38,554 nt of DNA from H17-190 sp034435615 (GTDB lineage Bacteria > Chloroflexota > Dehalococcoidia > SM23-28-2 > HRBIN24): positions 1 to 38,554 of the forward strand of contig DAOTWZ010000035.1 in the NCBI GenBank assembly GCA_034435615.1. The letters run 5' to 3'. Numbering within the stretch: position 1 is the stretch's first letter; each line of letters starts with the position of its first letter. The notes beneath the pieces are model-generated. The model was not told the origin of the DNA and made no database searches. It worked only from the letters and a program-made list of their open reading frames with translations. This document shows positions 15,107 through 23,165 of this stretch, piece by piece. The translations under genes were made by a program, and so were the position numbers.

Positions 15107-17578
15107 CTACCGGGGCTCCAGCGCAGCTCCCGCCTCTGGCACGCGGTAGAGGACGACGCCAGGCGCCTCGAAGGCCACGTCCAGGAACTGGCGGAACTTG
15201 GCCAGGGCGGCCGCTCGCTCCTCCCTGCGGGCCGCCGGTGCCCCGTTCACGTAGGTCTGCCACTCCAGGGGACCTACCACCACGTAGCGGACGTCGTACT
15301 TGCGGAGGAGAGCCATCGCCTGGGCCGTGTCCAGCGTCGTATACGCCCGCTCGATGTCATCCTCGCGGGTCGTGAAGGGGACGTGGCTGCCCCGCCACTG
15401 GAGCTCGTGGCCCGTCCAGCCCAGCACTGTCGGCAGCCCCGTGCGAGAGGAGATGCGGGCGGCGTCGGTGAAATCGGGGCCGTGGGCCTCCAGGATCACC
15501 GGCGTCCCCCGCACGTTCCGCTCCAGCCAGCGCACCAGCTGGTACTCCCCGGGCGACTGGGCCGCTGTGTAGGCCAGCCCGTCCAGTCCCCGCACCGGCC
15601 GCAGGAAGCCCTCCGTTCGCTCCAGCACGACGAGGAGGCTGTACACCGTGGCTGCTGCCAGCAGGCAAGCGGTGGCGCCCGCCCAGATGCCGCGGGAGAG
15701 CTGCCAGGGACCGCGCAGGCCGGCCGGACGAGTGGAGAGGAGCGCATGGAGGGCATAGGCGCCGGCGACGGCCAACAGCGTCCAGGCGTGGTACCAGAGG
15801 CGGAAGACCGTGTTCACACGCCAGCCCAGCTCGTCCTTGACGAAGAAGAGCTCCGCCCCTAGCAACAGCAGGAGGGCCAGCCCCGTCAGGGCGATGGCGA
15901 ACTGAGAGGGCGCCCATCGCTGTCCCGCTTCCCGTCTGCTCACCAGAGAGGCGCCCGCCATGGTGAGGAAGACTGCCAGGAGGGCCAGGGTAGCCCAGTT
16001 CAGGGACTGCCAGCGGGCCCGCGCCTCTCCCAGAAGGCCGGCGGGCTCCGGCCCCCAGCTACCCAGGCCGGAGCCCCAGAGGACGAGGGTGGCCCAGATG
16101 AGGAGGGGCAGCCCCCAGGTGGCCGCCCCGGCGGCCCATGCGCCCGCCCCCGAGCGACGCTGCACCTGCAGCGCCGACAGGAAGCAACAGGGGAGCCACA
16201 GCACGAGCGACCAGAAGAGGAGGAAGTGGAGGGGCCGCGTCACTGCCGAGGCCAGCGGCGGGTGGCCCTCCGCCAGCGAGCGCCAGGCCTCGTTGGCGGC
16301 AGCCCCGGTGGCGGGGCTGTCGAAGTGAAGGAAGAAGGGGGCGTATAGGAGCAGCACGCCACCGCCCGCGAGCAGCCCCAGCGTCAGCCCCTCCAACGAC
16401 GCCGCCAGCAGCCCCTCACCCCGGCTCCAGGCCGCCAGAGCTACCGTCCCCATGAGCAGCCCCAGGAAGGTGGGGAGCGACCACAGGTCGGTGATGCCCA
16501 GGCCTCCCAGCAGGATGACCATCGCCAGGAGGGCGGCAGGCTCCCTCTGCCACCAGTGGAAGGCGCTCCCCTCCCGTGTCCGCAGGAAGGCGGCGAGGGC
16601 CACCGCCATCGCCGTCAGGGTGTGGGGGAGGGCCAGGACGTGAGGGTGCAGGTCGCCGAACTGAAAGCTGAAGAACGGGAACTCCTGCACGTCGAAGGGG
16701 GACCCCATGCGGGTCGCCTTCCACCACCACCAGAAGCCGGTGGGATACCAGGCGCGGCACCAGTCCGGCCGGGCGGCGCAGTCGTATGGCCCCTCCAGGC
16801 CCCATATGCCGAGGAGACCGTAAAGCCCGGGAGGGCCTACCCCGTGCCGGGCCATCAGCTCGAAGACGCCCTCCAGATTGCTCACCAGCAGCAGGAGGAT
16901 CACCGCCAGCAGCCCCGCCAGGGCGGCCCCCCGGTCCAGGCCCAGCGTAGGCCCAGGGCGCCGGAGCGCCACCAGATTGTAGGCGGCTCCGAAGGCCGCC
17001 ACTGCCGCCAGGGCCGCCGTCAGGCAGAGCGTCAGATAGAAGGTCACGGAGGTAGGGAGGGCCGTCAGGTCGCTCAGGACGGCCGCCTGCACGTAGCCGA
17101 AGTAGTAATAGTTGATGCTGTAGCCCGCCAGCCAGGGGTCTACCGGCGGGAAGGACTGACTGCGACGCACAGCGTTCAGGAAAGCCAGCTCGAAGGGCTT
17201 CTCCCCCCACACGATCTCCGGCACGAAGGAGCGGAGGAAGACCGCTGTGGCCAGGACCGTCAGGAAAAGCCCCTCCACCAGCAGGACGTAGCGCCAGCGC
17301 CGGCGCAGAAATTCGGCCAGCGTCTGTCGTTGCGCCCCCGTCGCCGCCAGCGCGCCGATGCCCAGGGCCAGCAGCACCGCCACTATCAGCCCCCGCGAGT
17401 AGGTCGCCAGCCTCAGAGAGGGCAGTAGCCATACCGCATAGGACAGCAGGAGGAGGCCGGCCGGCTTGGCGAAGGCGTAGCCGCGGTCGGGCAGGCCCCT
17501 GAACAGGGGATGGAGCAGCGGAAAGGCGACCAGGGCAGCTCCCTGGACGGCCAGCCAGAAAAGGAGCGTCTCCCGCAT
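15107..17578 (-). CDS. DUF2298 (Chlor_Arch_YYY) polytopic membrane protein
   Basis: 823-residue membrane protein with many hydrophobic helices. The conserved region after the first helices contains WGEKPFELAFLNAV (about 124-137), PPVDPWLAG and the triple tyrosine of YYYFGY (157-162), which gives the family its Chlor_Arch_YYY name. The C-terminal soluble part (about 640-823) includes VILEAHGPDF and the YVVVGPLE segment, as in GT-C-like membrane glycosyltransferases. The family is found mainly in Chloroflexi and archaea, and its function is not established; envelope glycan transfer is a guess from overall architecture. The ATG at 17578 has only a weak ribosome site. A duplicated 30-bp element lies just upstream. 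Confidence 0.92.
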   Translation of the reverse strand: MRETLLFWLAVQGAALVAFPLLHPLFRGLPDRGYAFAKPAGLLLLSYAVWLLPSLRLATYSRGLIVAVLLALGIGALAATGAQRQTLAEFLRRRWRYVLLVEGLFLTVLATAVFLRSFVPEIVWGEKPFELAFLNAVRRSQSFPPVDPWLAGYSINYYYFGYVQAAVLSDLTALPTSVTFYLTLCLTAALAAVAAFGAAYNLVALRRPGPTLGLDRGAALAGLLAVILLLLVSNLEGVFELMARHGVGPPGLYGLLGIWGLEGPYDCAARPDWCRAWYPTGFWWWWKATRMGSPFDVQEFPFFSFQFGDLHPHVLALPHTLTAMAVALAAFLRTREGSAFHWWQREPAALLAMVILLGGLGITDLWSLPTFLGLLMGTVALAAWSRGEGLLAASLEGLTLGLLAGGGVLLLYAPFFLHFDSPATGAAANEAWRSLAEGHPPLASAVTRPLHFLLFWSLVLWLPCCFLSALQVQRRSGAGAWAAGAATWGLPLLIWATLVLWGSGLGSWGPEPAGLLGEARARWQSLNWATLALLAVFLTMAGASLVSRREAGQRWAPSQFAIALTGLALLLLLGAELFFVKDELGWRVNTVFRLWYHAWTLLAVAGAYALHALLSTRPAGLRGPWQLSRGIWAGATACLLAAATVYSLLVVLERTEGFLRPVRGLDGLAYTAAQSPGEYQLVRWLERNVRGTPVILEAHGPDFTDAARISSRTGLPTVLGWTGHELQWRGSHVPFTTREDDIERAYTTLDTAQAMALLRKYDVRYVVVGPLEWQTYVNGAPAARREERAAALAKFRQFLDVAFEAPGVVLYRVPEAGAALEPR

Positions 17579-17596
17579 CGGCCCGCTCGGGTCAGG

Positions 17597-17692
17597 GAGC
17601 CATCCCCTCCAAGGTAAGCCATTCCCACCGGTATACGCGTATATACGCGATCACTTCTCGATGAGCCATCCCCTCCAAGGTAAGCCATTCCC
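17597..17692. repeat. Duplicated 30-bp element flanking a TATACGCGTATA palindrome
   Basis: An identical 30-bp unit (begins GAGCCATCCCCTCC, ends GCCATTCCC) occurs at 17597-17626 and 17663-17692, separated by 36 bp that contain the perfect palindrome TATACGCGTATA (17632-17643). It lies between the divergent DUF2298 and MIP18 genes, close to both starts. It may be a paired regulatory site or a small duplication. Confidence 0.85.
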
Positions 17693-17728
17693 CCCTCAAG
17701 GGCGAGGCGGCCAGAAGGGCTGCCCCGC

Positions 17729-17758
17729 CTGACATACCGCACGCCGAGGGCATAAAAT
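17729..17758 (+). promoter_or_regulatory. Promoter of the MIP18-family gene
   Basis: CTGACA (17729-17734), 18-bp spacer, TAAAAT (17753-17758). The predicted start near 17765 places the ribosome site GGGAGG (17766-17771) at the very 5' end of the mRNA and rules out the upstream ATG at 17757. Confidence 0.55.
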
Positions 17759-17777
17759 GGTGACTGGGAGGCTGGCC

Positions 17778-18080
17778 ATGGTAACGCCTGAGCTGGTGAA
17801 AGAGGCCCTCAAAGAGGTCTACGACCCTGAGCTGCACTACAACATCGTAGACCTGGGGCTGGTCTACGATATCCAGTGCCGGGACGACGGCACCGTCTAC
17901 GTCCTCATGACCCTGACCTACCCCGGCTGCCCCATCGGCCCCATGATCATAGAGCAGGTGGACGAGATAGTGGGCAACCTGCCGGGAGTGAAGGCGGTGG
18001 ACGTGGAGTTCACCTTCGACCCGCCCTGGACGCCCGAGCGGATGAGCGAGGAGGCCCGTATGGACCTGGGGCTGGACTAG
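17778..18080 (+). CDS. MIP18/DUF59 (SufT-like) iron-sulfur assembly protein
   Basis: 100-residue DUF59 protein. Family hallmarks are YDPELHYNIVDLGLVYDI (15-32), the TYPGCP motif with the conserved Cys near position 52, and the VEFTFDPPW segment. Proteins of this type (SufT, PaaD-like, MIP18) help load Fe-S clusters or act in ring-hydroxylating complexes; standalone copies are usually maturation factors. The ATG at 17778 has GGGAGG 6 nt upstream. The selenoprotein gene follows 57 bp later on the same strand, so the two may share a transcript. Confidence 0.92.
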   Translation: MVTPELVKEALKEVYDPELHYNIVDLGLVYDIQCRDDGTVYVLMTLTYPGCPIGPMIIEQVDEIVGNLPGVKAVDVEFTFDPPWTPERMSEEARMDLGLD

Positions 18081-18137
18081 ACGCCCCTCCTCGTCTTCAG
18101 CCCGCGGCCCTCTGAACCTGCGTCAGGAGGTGATGTT

Positions 18138-18449
18138 ATGGCTACCGGCCTCGCCGACCGCTATGAGGGGAAGCTCCCCGTCGAGATCAAGTACTGCATC
18201 GTCTGAGGGCACTGGCCCCTGGCCGCCTGGATGGCGACCGAGATCTGGCACGAGTTCGGGGCCGACGCCCCGGTCACCCTCATACCCGTCTCCGATGGCC
18301 GCCTGGAGGTATACGTCGGCGGTGAGAAGGTCTTCGACCGCAAGGAGGAAGGCCGCATCTACCCCGACCTGCGCCGCGTGACCCAGATCCGGGAGGCCAT
18401 AAGACAGCGCCTGGAGGCGCTACAGGGCACCGCATCCCCGGAACGCTAG
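18138..18449 (+). CDS. SelW/Rdx family selenoprotein with in-frame UGA (Sec23)
   Basis: 103-residue protein if the TGA at 18204-18206 is read as selenocysteine. The thioredoxin-like CxxU motif is C20-I-V-U23 after a beta strand (VEIKY), as in the SelW/SelT/SelH (Rdx) family. Downstream of the UGA the frame keeps Rdx features: a helix with W and H, then GRLEVYVGGEKVFDRKEEGR and a final amphipathic helix. A strong ribosome site AGGAGGTGA lies upstream of the ATG at 18138. A SECIS-like hairpin is at 18221-18239. Standard annotation would either start the gene at the internal ATG 18231, losing the redox site, or call it a pseudogene. Rdx proteins are small thiol/selenol oxidoreductases of uncertain substrate. 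It requires selA, selB, selC and selD elsewhere in the genome. Confidence 0.88.
18221..18239 (+). promoter_or_regulatory. Candidate bacterial SECIS hairpin
   Basis: Stem GGCCGCC / GGCGACC (one C-A mismatch) with the 5-nt loop TGGAT. The apical loop starts 21 nt after the UGA, within the distance usual for bacterial SECIS elements, and has a G in its second loop position as expected for SelB binding. No folding program was run. Confidence 0.65.
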
Positions 18450-18514
18450 CCGCCGGGAAGCCTGCTCCCCACCCGCTGGCCGGGCCGCGGCAGGCCGATG
18501 ACGGGGGTGAGGGA

Positions 18515-19555
18515 TCAGGGGTCGGCATTGGGCGCGGGGGAGGGCCCGACGGCCGCCGCCCTGCGCAGCCGGTCCATGATGGCCAGCCCCAGCCCCTCCT
18601 CTGGCACCGCCTCGGCCAGGATGACCTGACAGCCCTGGCTGTCCAGCCAGCGCAAGGCGTCGAACAGCTCGCGGGCATAGCGGGCCAGGTCGCCTGGGAC
18701 GGGCCACACCAGCAGAGCGGGGTCGCTCAGGTCGAGGGGGCGACGGGACAGCGCCCCTACCCTGGCCCCGCGCGAGAGCCAGCGGCGCGCCGTCTCCTCC
18801 ATCTCCTCCGCCGCCACGATGAAGAGCCGCGCCCGCGGGGCGTAGTGTCGGTAGCGGGTGCCCGGCGAGCGGCGTGCCAGCTCCCTGGGCGCGCCGACGG
18901 CCACCGGCCCGCCCAGCGCCTCCTCCAGGGCCTCCCTGGGGACGCCACCCGGCCGCAGGATGACGGGGATGTGGCCGCTCAGGTCCAGCACTGTGGACTC
19001 CACTCCCACCGGACAGGGGCCGCCGTCCACCACCACGTCTACCTGACAGCCCAGGTCTTCCAGCACGTGCTCGGCCCGCGTGGGGCTGGGCCGCCCCGAC
19101 CGATTGGCCGAGGGCGCCGCCACGGGGACACCCGCCTCCTCCAGGAGCGCCAGGGCCACCGGATGGGCAGGGACGCGCACGGCCACCGTGTCCAGGCCGC
19201 CCGTGGTCACCAGGGGAACATCCGGGGCCCGGGGGAGCACCAGCGTGAGGGGGCCGGGCCAGAAGCGCTCCATGAGCCGCCGCGCCCGCTCTGGCACCCC
19301 TTTGGCCACGCGCCCCAGCTCCTCCGGCCGCCGTATGTGGACTATCAGCGGGTTGTCCGCCGGCCGCCCCTTCACCGCGAAGATGCGGGCCACGGCATCG
19401 GCGTCCAGGGCGTTGGCGCCCAGGCCGTATACCGTCTCCGTGGGGAAGGCCACCAGCCTGCCCTCTCGGAGGGCACGGCCCGCCTGCCGCAGGGTCGCCG
19501 GGTCAGGCCTGTGAGGGTCCACCCGTAGCAGCAGGGGCCGCTCGTCCTGGCCCAT
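18515..19555 (-). CDS. L-threonylcarbamoyladenylate synthase (Sua5/YrdC type)
   Basis: 346-residue Sua5-type enzyme that makes threonylcarbamoyl-AMP from threonine, bicarbonate and ATP for t6A37 modification of tRNA. The YrdC domain shows FPTETVYGLG (37-46), KGRPADNPL with Lys62 and Arg64, and the GGLDTVAVRVP and APSANRSGRPSPT stretches. The Sua5 linker SPGTRYRHYAPRA precedes the C-terminal Sua5 domain. Length identifies the two-domain Sua5 form rather than short TsaC. GGAGG lies 4 nt before the ATG. It is the last gene of an apparent three-gene run PGPGW-terC-sua5 with gaps of about 20 bp. Confidence 0.95.
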   Translation of the reverse strand: MGQDERPLLLRVDPHRPDPATLRQAGRALREGRLVAFPTETVYGLGANALDADAVARIFAVKGRPADNPLIVHIRRPEELGRVAKGVPERARRLMERFWPGPLTLVLPRAPDVPLVTTGGLDTVAVRVPAHPVALALLEEAGVPVAAPSANRSGRPSPTRAEHVLEDLGCQVDVVVDGGPCPVGVESTVLDLSGHIPVILRPGGVPREALEEALGGPVAVGAPRELARRSPGTRYRHYAPRARLFIVAAEEMEETARRWLSRGARVGALSRRPLDLSDPALLVWPVPGDLARYARELFDALRWLDSQGCQVILAEAVPEEGLGLAIMDRLRRAAAVGPSPAPNADP

Positions 19556-19574
19556 GGGCCCTCCGTCCCGGGCG

Positions 19575-20570
19575 TCAGACGCCGGGCGCCGGGCCTTCCT
19601 CCTCCGGCCGTTTGTGGCCAGGGTTTGTCCTCACGTCCGCCGGCTGGAGGGGACGCCGCACCCCGCCCGGCACCAGCAGGGAGACCAGAATGGTCACCAG
19701 CAGGATGCCGGCCACCACGCCCAGGGAGATGCCTATCGGTATCTTGTAGAACTCGGAGAGCACCATCTTGATCCCCACGAACACTAGGATGGCGGCCAGT
19801 CCGTAGTGGAGATGGACGAAGATGCCCAGCACGCCGGCCAGGAGGAAGAAGAGCGCTCGCAGACCCAGGATGGCGAAGACGTTGGACGTCCAGACTATGA
19901 ACGGGTCGCGGGTGATGGCCAGGATGGCCGGTATAGAGTCCACGGCGAAGAGGACGTCTGTGCTCTCCACCACCACCAGCACCAGCAAAAGCGGCGTGGC
20001 CATCAGCCGCTTGCCGGCCCTCACGAAGAACTTCTGTCCGTGGTAGCCGGAGGTCATGGGGAATATGCGCCGGGTCAGCCGCACCAGCGGGTTGCGCTCC
20101 GGGTGGACCTCTTCCTCCTGGCGAACGGCCAGCCTGATCCCCGTGAAGATGAGCAGGGCGCCGAAGACGTAGACCACCCAGTGGAAGAGGTTCAGCAACG
20201 TCACCCCCGTGGCGATGAACAGGCCGCGGAAGACGATCGCCCCCAGGATCCCGTAGAAGAGCACACGGTGCTGGTACTGGGCGGGCACAGCGAAGTAGGA
20301 GAAGATCACCATCCAGACAAAGACGTTGTCCAGGCTCAGTGACTTCTCCACCAGGTAGCCGGTGAGAAACTCCAGCCCGGCCTGCTTGCCGTAGGCCAGG
20401 AAGATGTAGAGGTTGAACAGGAGCGCCAGGGCGATCCAGATGACGCTCCAGACCGCCGCTTCCCTGAACCCGACGACGTGGGCCTCCCGGTGGAAGATGC
20501 CCAGGTCTATGGCCAGCAGGACGATGACGAAGGCCGTGAAGGCGAACCAGAGCCAGAGTGGGAAGTCCAT
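19575..20570 (-). CDS. TerC family integral membrane protein
   Basis: 331-residue protein with about eight hydrophobic helices. The TerC signatures are SLSLDNVFVW (about 77-86) and ESTDVLFAVDSIPAILAITRD, with the conserved acidic residues in membrane segments proposed to bind metal. TerC/Alx proteins are linked to manganese or calcium export, metal loading of secreted proteins and tellurite resistance; the Alx-type architecture fits the length. It lies between the PGPGW gene and sua5. No yybP-ykoY-like manganese riboswitch is seen in the short upstream gap. The start is kept at 20570; its ribosome site is weak. Confidence 0.94.
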   Translation of the reverse strand: MDFPLWLWFAFTAFVIVLLAIDLGIFHREAHVVGFREAAVWSVIWIALALLFNLYIFLAYGKQAGLEFLTGYLVEKSLSLDNVFVWMVIFSYFAVPAQYQHRVLFYGILGAIVFRGLFIATGVTLLNLFHWVVYVFGALLIFTGIRLAVRQEEEVHPERNPLVRLTRRIFPMTSGYHGQKFFVRAGKRLMATPLLLVLVVVESTDVLFAVDSIPAILAITRDPFIVWTSNVFAILGLRALFFLLAGVLGIFVHLHYGLAAILVFVGIKMVLSEFYKIPIGISLGVVAGILLVTILVSLLVPGGVRRPLQPADVRTNPGHKRPEEEGPAPGV

Positions 20571-20592
20571 TCCCTATTCAGCACCCATGAGG

Positions 20593-20841
20593 CTATCGGG
20601 TGGAAGGGCCCCGACCCATCAAGCGGGAGAGACGGGCCCGCGCCCTGTCCAGCAGTCGTTGCGCCCAGGGCCACTCGCGGGCCAGGATCACCAGCCCCAC
20701 GATGGTGAGGAGCGTGCCACCGGGGATGAAGGGCAGGGCCACGAAGACTATACCGATGGCCAGGATCAGGCCGCCCACCAGGGTGAACAGGACTCGCCGG
20801 CCCAGCAGGCGCAGCAGCGCCAGTTGCTCGCTTCCTCTCAT
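20593..20841 (-). CDS. PGPGW-family small transmembrane protein
   Basis: 82-residue protein with two hydrophobic segments (about 17-38 and 41-54) followed by a basic amphipathic tail. The PFIPGGTLLTIVGLVILAREWPWA stretch resembles the PGPGW (Pfam DUF) family, whose function is unknown. The ATG has a GAGGAGG ribosome site 8-9 nt upstream, and a TATAGT -10-like box lies about 50 bp upstream of the start. It is the first gene of the PGPGW-terC-sua5 run. Confidence 0.75.
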   Translation of the reverse strand: MRGSEQLALLRLLGRRVLFTLVGGLILAIGIVFVALPFIPGGTLLTIVGLVILAREWPWAQRLLDRARARLSRLMGRGPSTR

Positions 20842-20922
20842 CCTCGATTCCTCCTCTCGTCGCGGACTGAGAGGGCTCTTAGGAACACTATAACCCCTGA
20901 CGGCGGTGCATGGAACCGCTCC

Positions 20923-22098
20923 TCAGACGGGGCGTCCCCGCCAGTTGGTGCCGCGGCCCTGCCAGTGCCGCCGGGCCGAGTCCACGGTCATGAGGGTGTA
21001 GAGGAGGGCCGCCAGGGGCAGTGTCGGCGCCCACCAGGCGGAGAGACGGTACCAGCGCAGCATGGGCAGGTAGGTGAAGGACATGACGCCCCAGCCCAGC
21101 AGACCGCCCAGCAAGGGCCAGCGTCTCCTCTTCGTGAGGCCCAGCAGGGCGGCCAGGGGCGGCGCCAGATAGGTCAGTGACATGCCGGCCACGGTGAGGG
21201 CCAGCAGAGCCGGCGAGTAGCCCAACTGGGCATAGGCGCTGCGTGCCACCATCTCCCACACGCCGGACAGGCCGTGGTAGAGGCGGAGGCTGTGGATATC
21301 GTCGGCCAGGCCCAGCCAGAGGCGGCCGCCTCCTGGTCGACCTCTCTCCTTCACCGCCCTGGCCAGGGCACAGTCGTCTATGACGGCACCGGCGATAACT
21401 TCCAGGCCTCCCATCTGCTCCAGCGCCTCTCGTCTGACCAGGAGACAGCCGCCGGCCGCCGCCGCCGTCCGCCGGCGAGGGTCGTTGACCCAGGCGAAGG
21501 GGTAGAGCTTGGCGAAGAAGTAGACGAAGGGAGGCACCAGCAGCCGCTCCCACGTCCCCTCCGCCCGCAGCATCACCATGGCGGACGCCGTATCCAGACC
21601 TCGGGCCTCCGCCAGGGAGACGAGACGCCGCAGGGAGTCTGGTGGGTGGCGGATATCGGCATCGGTGAACAGGAGATAGGCGGGCGCCCCGCTCTCCCGG
21701 GCCGCGGTTACCCCCTGGGCCATGGCCCAGACCTTCCCCCTCCAGCCGGGCGGCGGTGGTCTGCCCGGGACGACGGTCAGCCGCTCCGCCAGCCCGGCGC
21801 GTCGAGCCGCCTCTCTGGCCACCTCCGCCGTGTCGTCGCTGCTGTTGTCGTCCACCAGGAAGACCCGGAAGGGGCCGGGATAGTCCTGGGAGAGAAGAGA
21901 GGGAAGGGTGATGGGGAGAAGGGCCGCCTCGTTCCTGGCGGGGACGATGATGGCCACCGGCGGCCAGTCCCCCAGCGGAGCGGGCCCGGGGAGCCGCTCC
22001 CGGGTCCGCCAGAAGCCGCCGCGGCCCCAGGCCAGGCCCGCCCAGACCAGGGCTGCCACCGCCGTCGCGCCGTCCAGGAGACGCCAGAGGAGGGCCAT
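20923..22098 (-). CDS. hpnB: HpnB-like glycosyltransferase family 2 protein
   Basis: 391-residue GT2 glycosyltransferase similar to the hopene-associated HpnB. The nucleotide-binding start is VAIIVPARNEA (48-58), followed by LVDDNSSDDT (81-90), the metal motif DAD (146-148) and a DDC motif (241-243) at the catalytic-base position. The YPFAWVNDPRRRTAAAAGGCLLVRR run (about 199-223) and the ARSAYAQLGYSP segment match HpnB well. Membrane helices lie at both ends (about 5-24 and 300-370). HpnB's exact reaction in hopanoid tailoring is not settled. No squalene-hopene cyclase gene is in the window. Divergent from the crotonase gene by about 105 bp. Confidence 0.85.
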   Translation of the reverse strand: MALLWRLLDGATAVAALVWAGLAWGRGGFWRTRERLPGPAPLGDWPPVAIIVPARNEAALLPITLPSLLSQDYPGPFRVFLVDDNSSDDTAEVAREAARRAGLAERLTVVPGRPPPPGWRGKVWAMAQGVTAARESGAPAYLLFTDADIRHPPDSLRRLVSLAEARGLDTASAMVMLRAEGTWERLLVPPFVYFFAKLYPFAWVNDPRRRTAAAAGGCLLVRREALEQMGGLEVIAGAVIDDCALARAVKERGRPGGGRLWLGLADDIHSLRLYHGLSGVWEMVARSAYAQLGYSPALLALTVAGMSLTYLAPPLAALLGLTKRRRWPLLGGLLGWGVMSFTYLPMLRWYRLSAWWAPTLPLAALLYTLMTVDSARRHWQGRGTNWRGRPV

Positions 22099-22168
22099 CG
22101 CCGTCTATGATAGCTGTGCCGCCGCCCGGGGGCACGGCGGCCCCAATGCCTCGCCCGGGGGGCCGCAG

Positions 22169-22174
22169 TATAAT
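22169..22174 (+). promoter_or_regulatory. Consensus -10 box of the second crotonase gene
   Basis: Perfect TATAAT 31 bp before the ATG at 22205. No convincing -35 hexamer is seen at 16-18 bp, so an activator or non-canonical promoter is possible. Confidence 0.4.
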
Positions 22175-22204
22175 GGCCGCGAAAGACCACTCAGAGGAGG
22201 AGAG

Positions 22205-23080
22205 ATGAGCGACTACCAGTTCCTGCGATACGAGACGCTGGACGACGGCGTCATCGCCCGCATCTACCTGAACCGTCCGGAGGCCCGCAACGCCCAGAAC
22301 ATCGGCCTGCTGCGGGAGTTGAACGATGCCTTCCTGCGGGCGGAGGCCGACGACGCGGTGCGAGTGGTCATTCTGGGCGGCCTGGGTCCCGCCTTCTCCT
22401 CCGGCCACGACCTGGGGACGGCGGTGGGCAAGGAGGACCGGGAGCGCTACCGCCCCAGCCAGATCGGCGCTGAAGGGCGCTGGATCTTCGAGTGGGAGTA
22501 CTACTTCGACTGCACGCGCCGCTGGCGTGACCTGCGCAAGATAACCATCGCCCAGGTCCAGGGCTACTGTCTGGCAGCGGGCCTGATGCTCGCTTGGTGC
22601 TGCGACCTCATCGTCGCCGCCGAGGGCACCATCTTCGCCGATGTGGTGGGCACCCGGCTGGGCATGTGCGGTGTGGAGTATCTGGCACACCCCTGGGAGC
22701 TGGGCCCCAGGAAGGCCAAGGAGCTCCTCCTGACCGGTGACTCCATCGACGCCGAGGAGGCCTACCGCCTGGGCATGGTCAACAAGGTCTTCCCGCCCGA
22801 GCGGCTGGAGGAGGAGACCCTCAACCTGGCCCGGCGCATCGCTCGCCTCCCCACCATAACCACGCTCCTCATCAAGGAGGCCATCAACCAGACGCAGGAC
22901 ATCCAGGGCTTCTACAACGCGCTGAAGGCCGCCTTCAGCCTCCACCAGCTCAACCACGCTCACTGGGCAGAGGTGACCAAGGGCGCCGCCTACGTCGGCA
23001 CGCCGGAGTTCGGCGTGAGCCAGGAGTGGAAGCGCATCATGCCGGCGGAGAAGTCCTCCAGCGGCTACCGTCCTGAATAG
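22205..23080 (+). CDS. Crotonase-fold protein lacking the hydratase glutamates
   Basis: 291-residue crotonase-superfamily protein. The fold is clear: YLNRPEARNA, FSSGHDLG (first oxyanion loop) and the GYCLAAGLMLAWCCD loop (second oxyanion loop). The positions of the two catalytic glutamates of enoyl-CoA hydratase are non-acidic here: the GGTE-type Glu is replaced within AAGLM, and the second lies in the ADVVGTRLGM region. It therefore probably does not perform simple hydration and may isomerise, cleave or bind another acyl-CoA. The ATG has GAGGAGGAGAG upstream. A 15-bp hairpin terminator follows the stop by 8 bp. Confidence 0.92.
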   Translation: MSDYQFLRYETLDDGVIARIYLNRPEARNAQNIGLLRELNDAFLRAEADDAVRVVILGGLGPAFSSGHDLGTAVGKEDRERYRPSQIGAEGRWIFEWEYYFDCTRRWRDLRKITIAQVQGYCLAAGLMLAWCCDLIVAAEGTIFADVVGTRLGMCGVEYLAHPWELGPRKAKELLLTGDSIDAEEAYRLGMVNKVFPPERLEEETLNLARRIARLPTITTLLIKEAINQTQDIQGFYNALKAAFSLHQLNHAHWAEVTKGAAYVGTPEFGVSQEWKRIMPAEKSSSGYRPE

Positions 23081-23088
23081 GCCCTCGG

Positions 23089-23122
23089 CTGGGGCAGGGG
23101 AGGCACCCCTCCCCTGCCCCAG
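23089..23122 (+). terminator. Terminator hairpin after the second crotonase gene
   Basis: Perfect 15-bp stem (23089-23103 with 23108-23122) and a 4-nt CACC loop, 8 bp after the stop codon. No U-tract follows. Its length and position make a transcription end likely. Confidence 0.75.
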
Positions 23123-23165
23123 GACGCTAAGCGGCTCCTCCGCTATACTAGGCCCCAGGAGGACG

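Noticed and set aside
17597..17692. Minimal CRISPR (30-bp repeats, 36-bp spacer)
   Set aside because: Only two repeats, no cas genes, the spacer holds a palindrome, and the element lies in a divergent promoter region.
18138..18449. Pseudogene with a nonsense mutation
   Set aside because: The TGA is exactly at the Sec position of CxxU, the frame is intact on both sides, and ribosome site and SECIS-like hairpin are present.
20571..20592. yybP-ykoY manganese riboswitch before terC
   Set aside because: The gap is only 22 bp and the region before the PGPGW gene shows no matching core.
20888..22963. 691-codon minus-strand frame over hpnB and the crotonase gene
   Set aside because: Composition-driven frame, overlaps two recognised genes in other frames and has no motifs.
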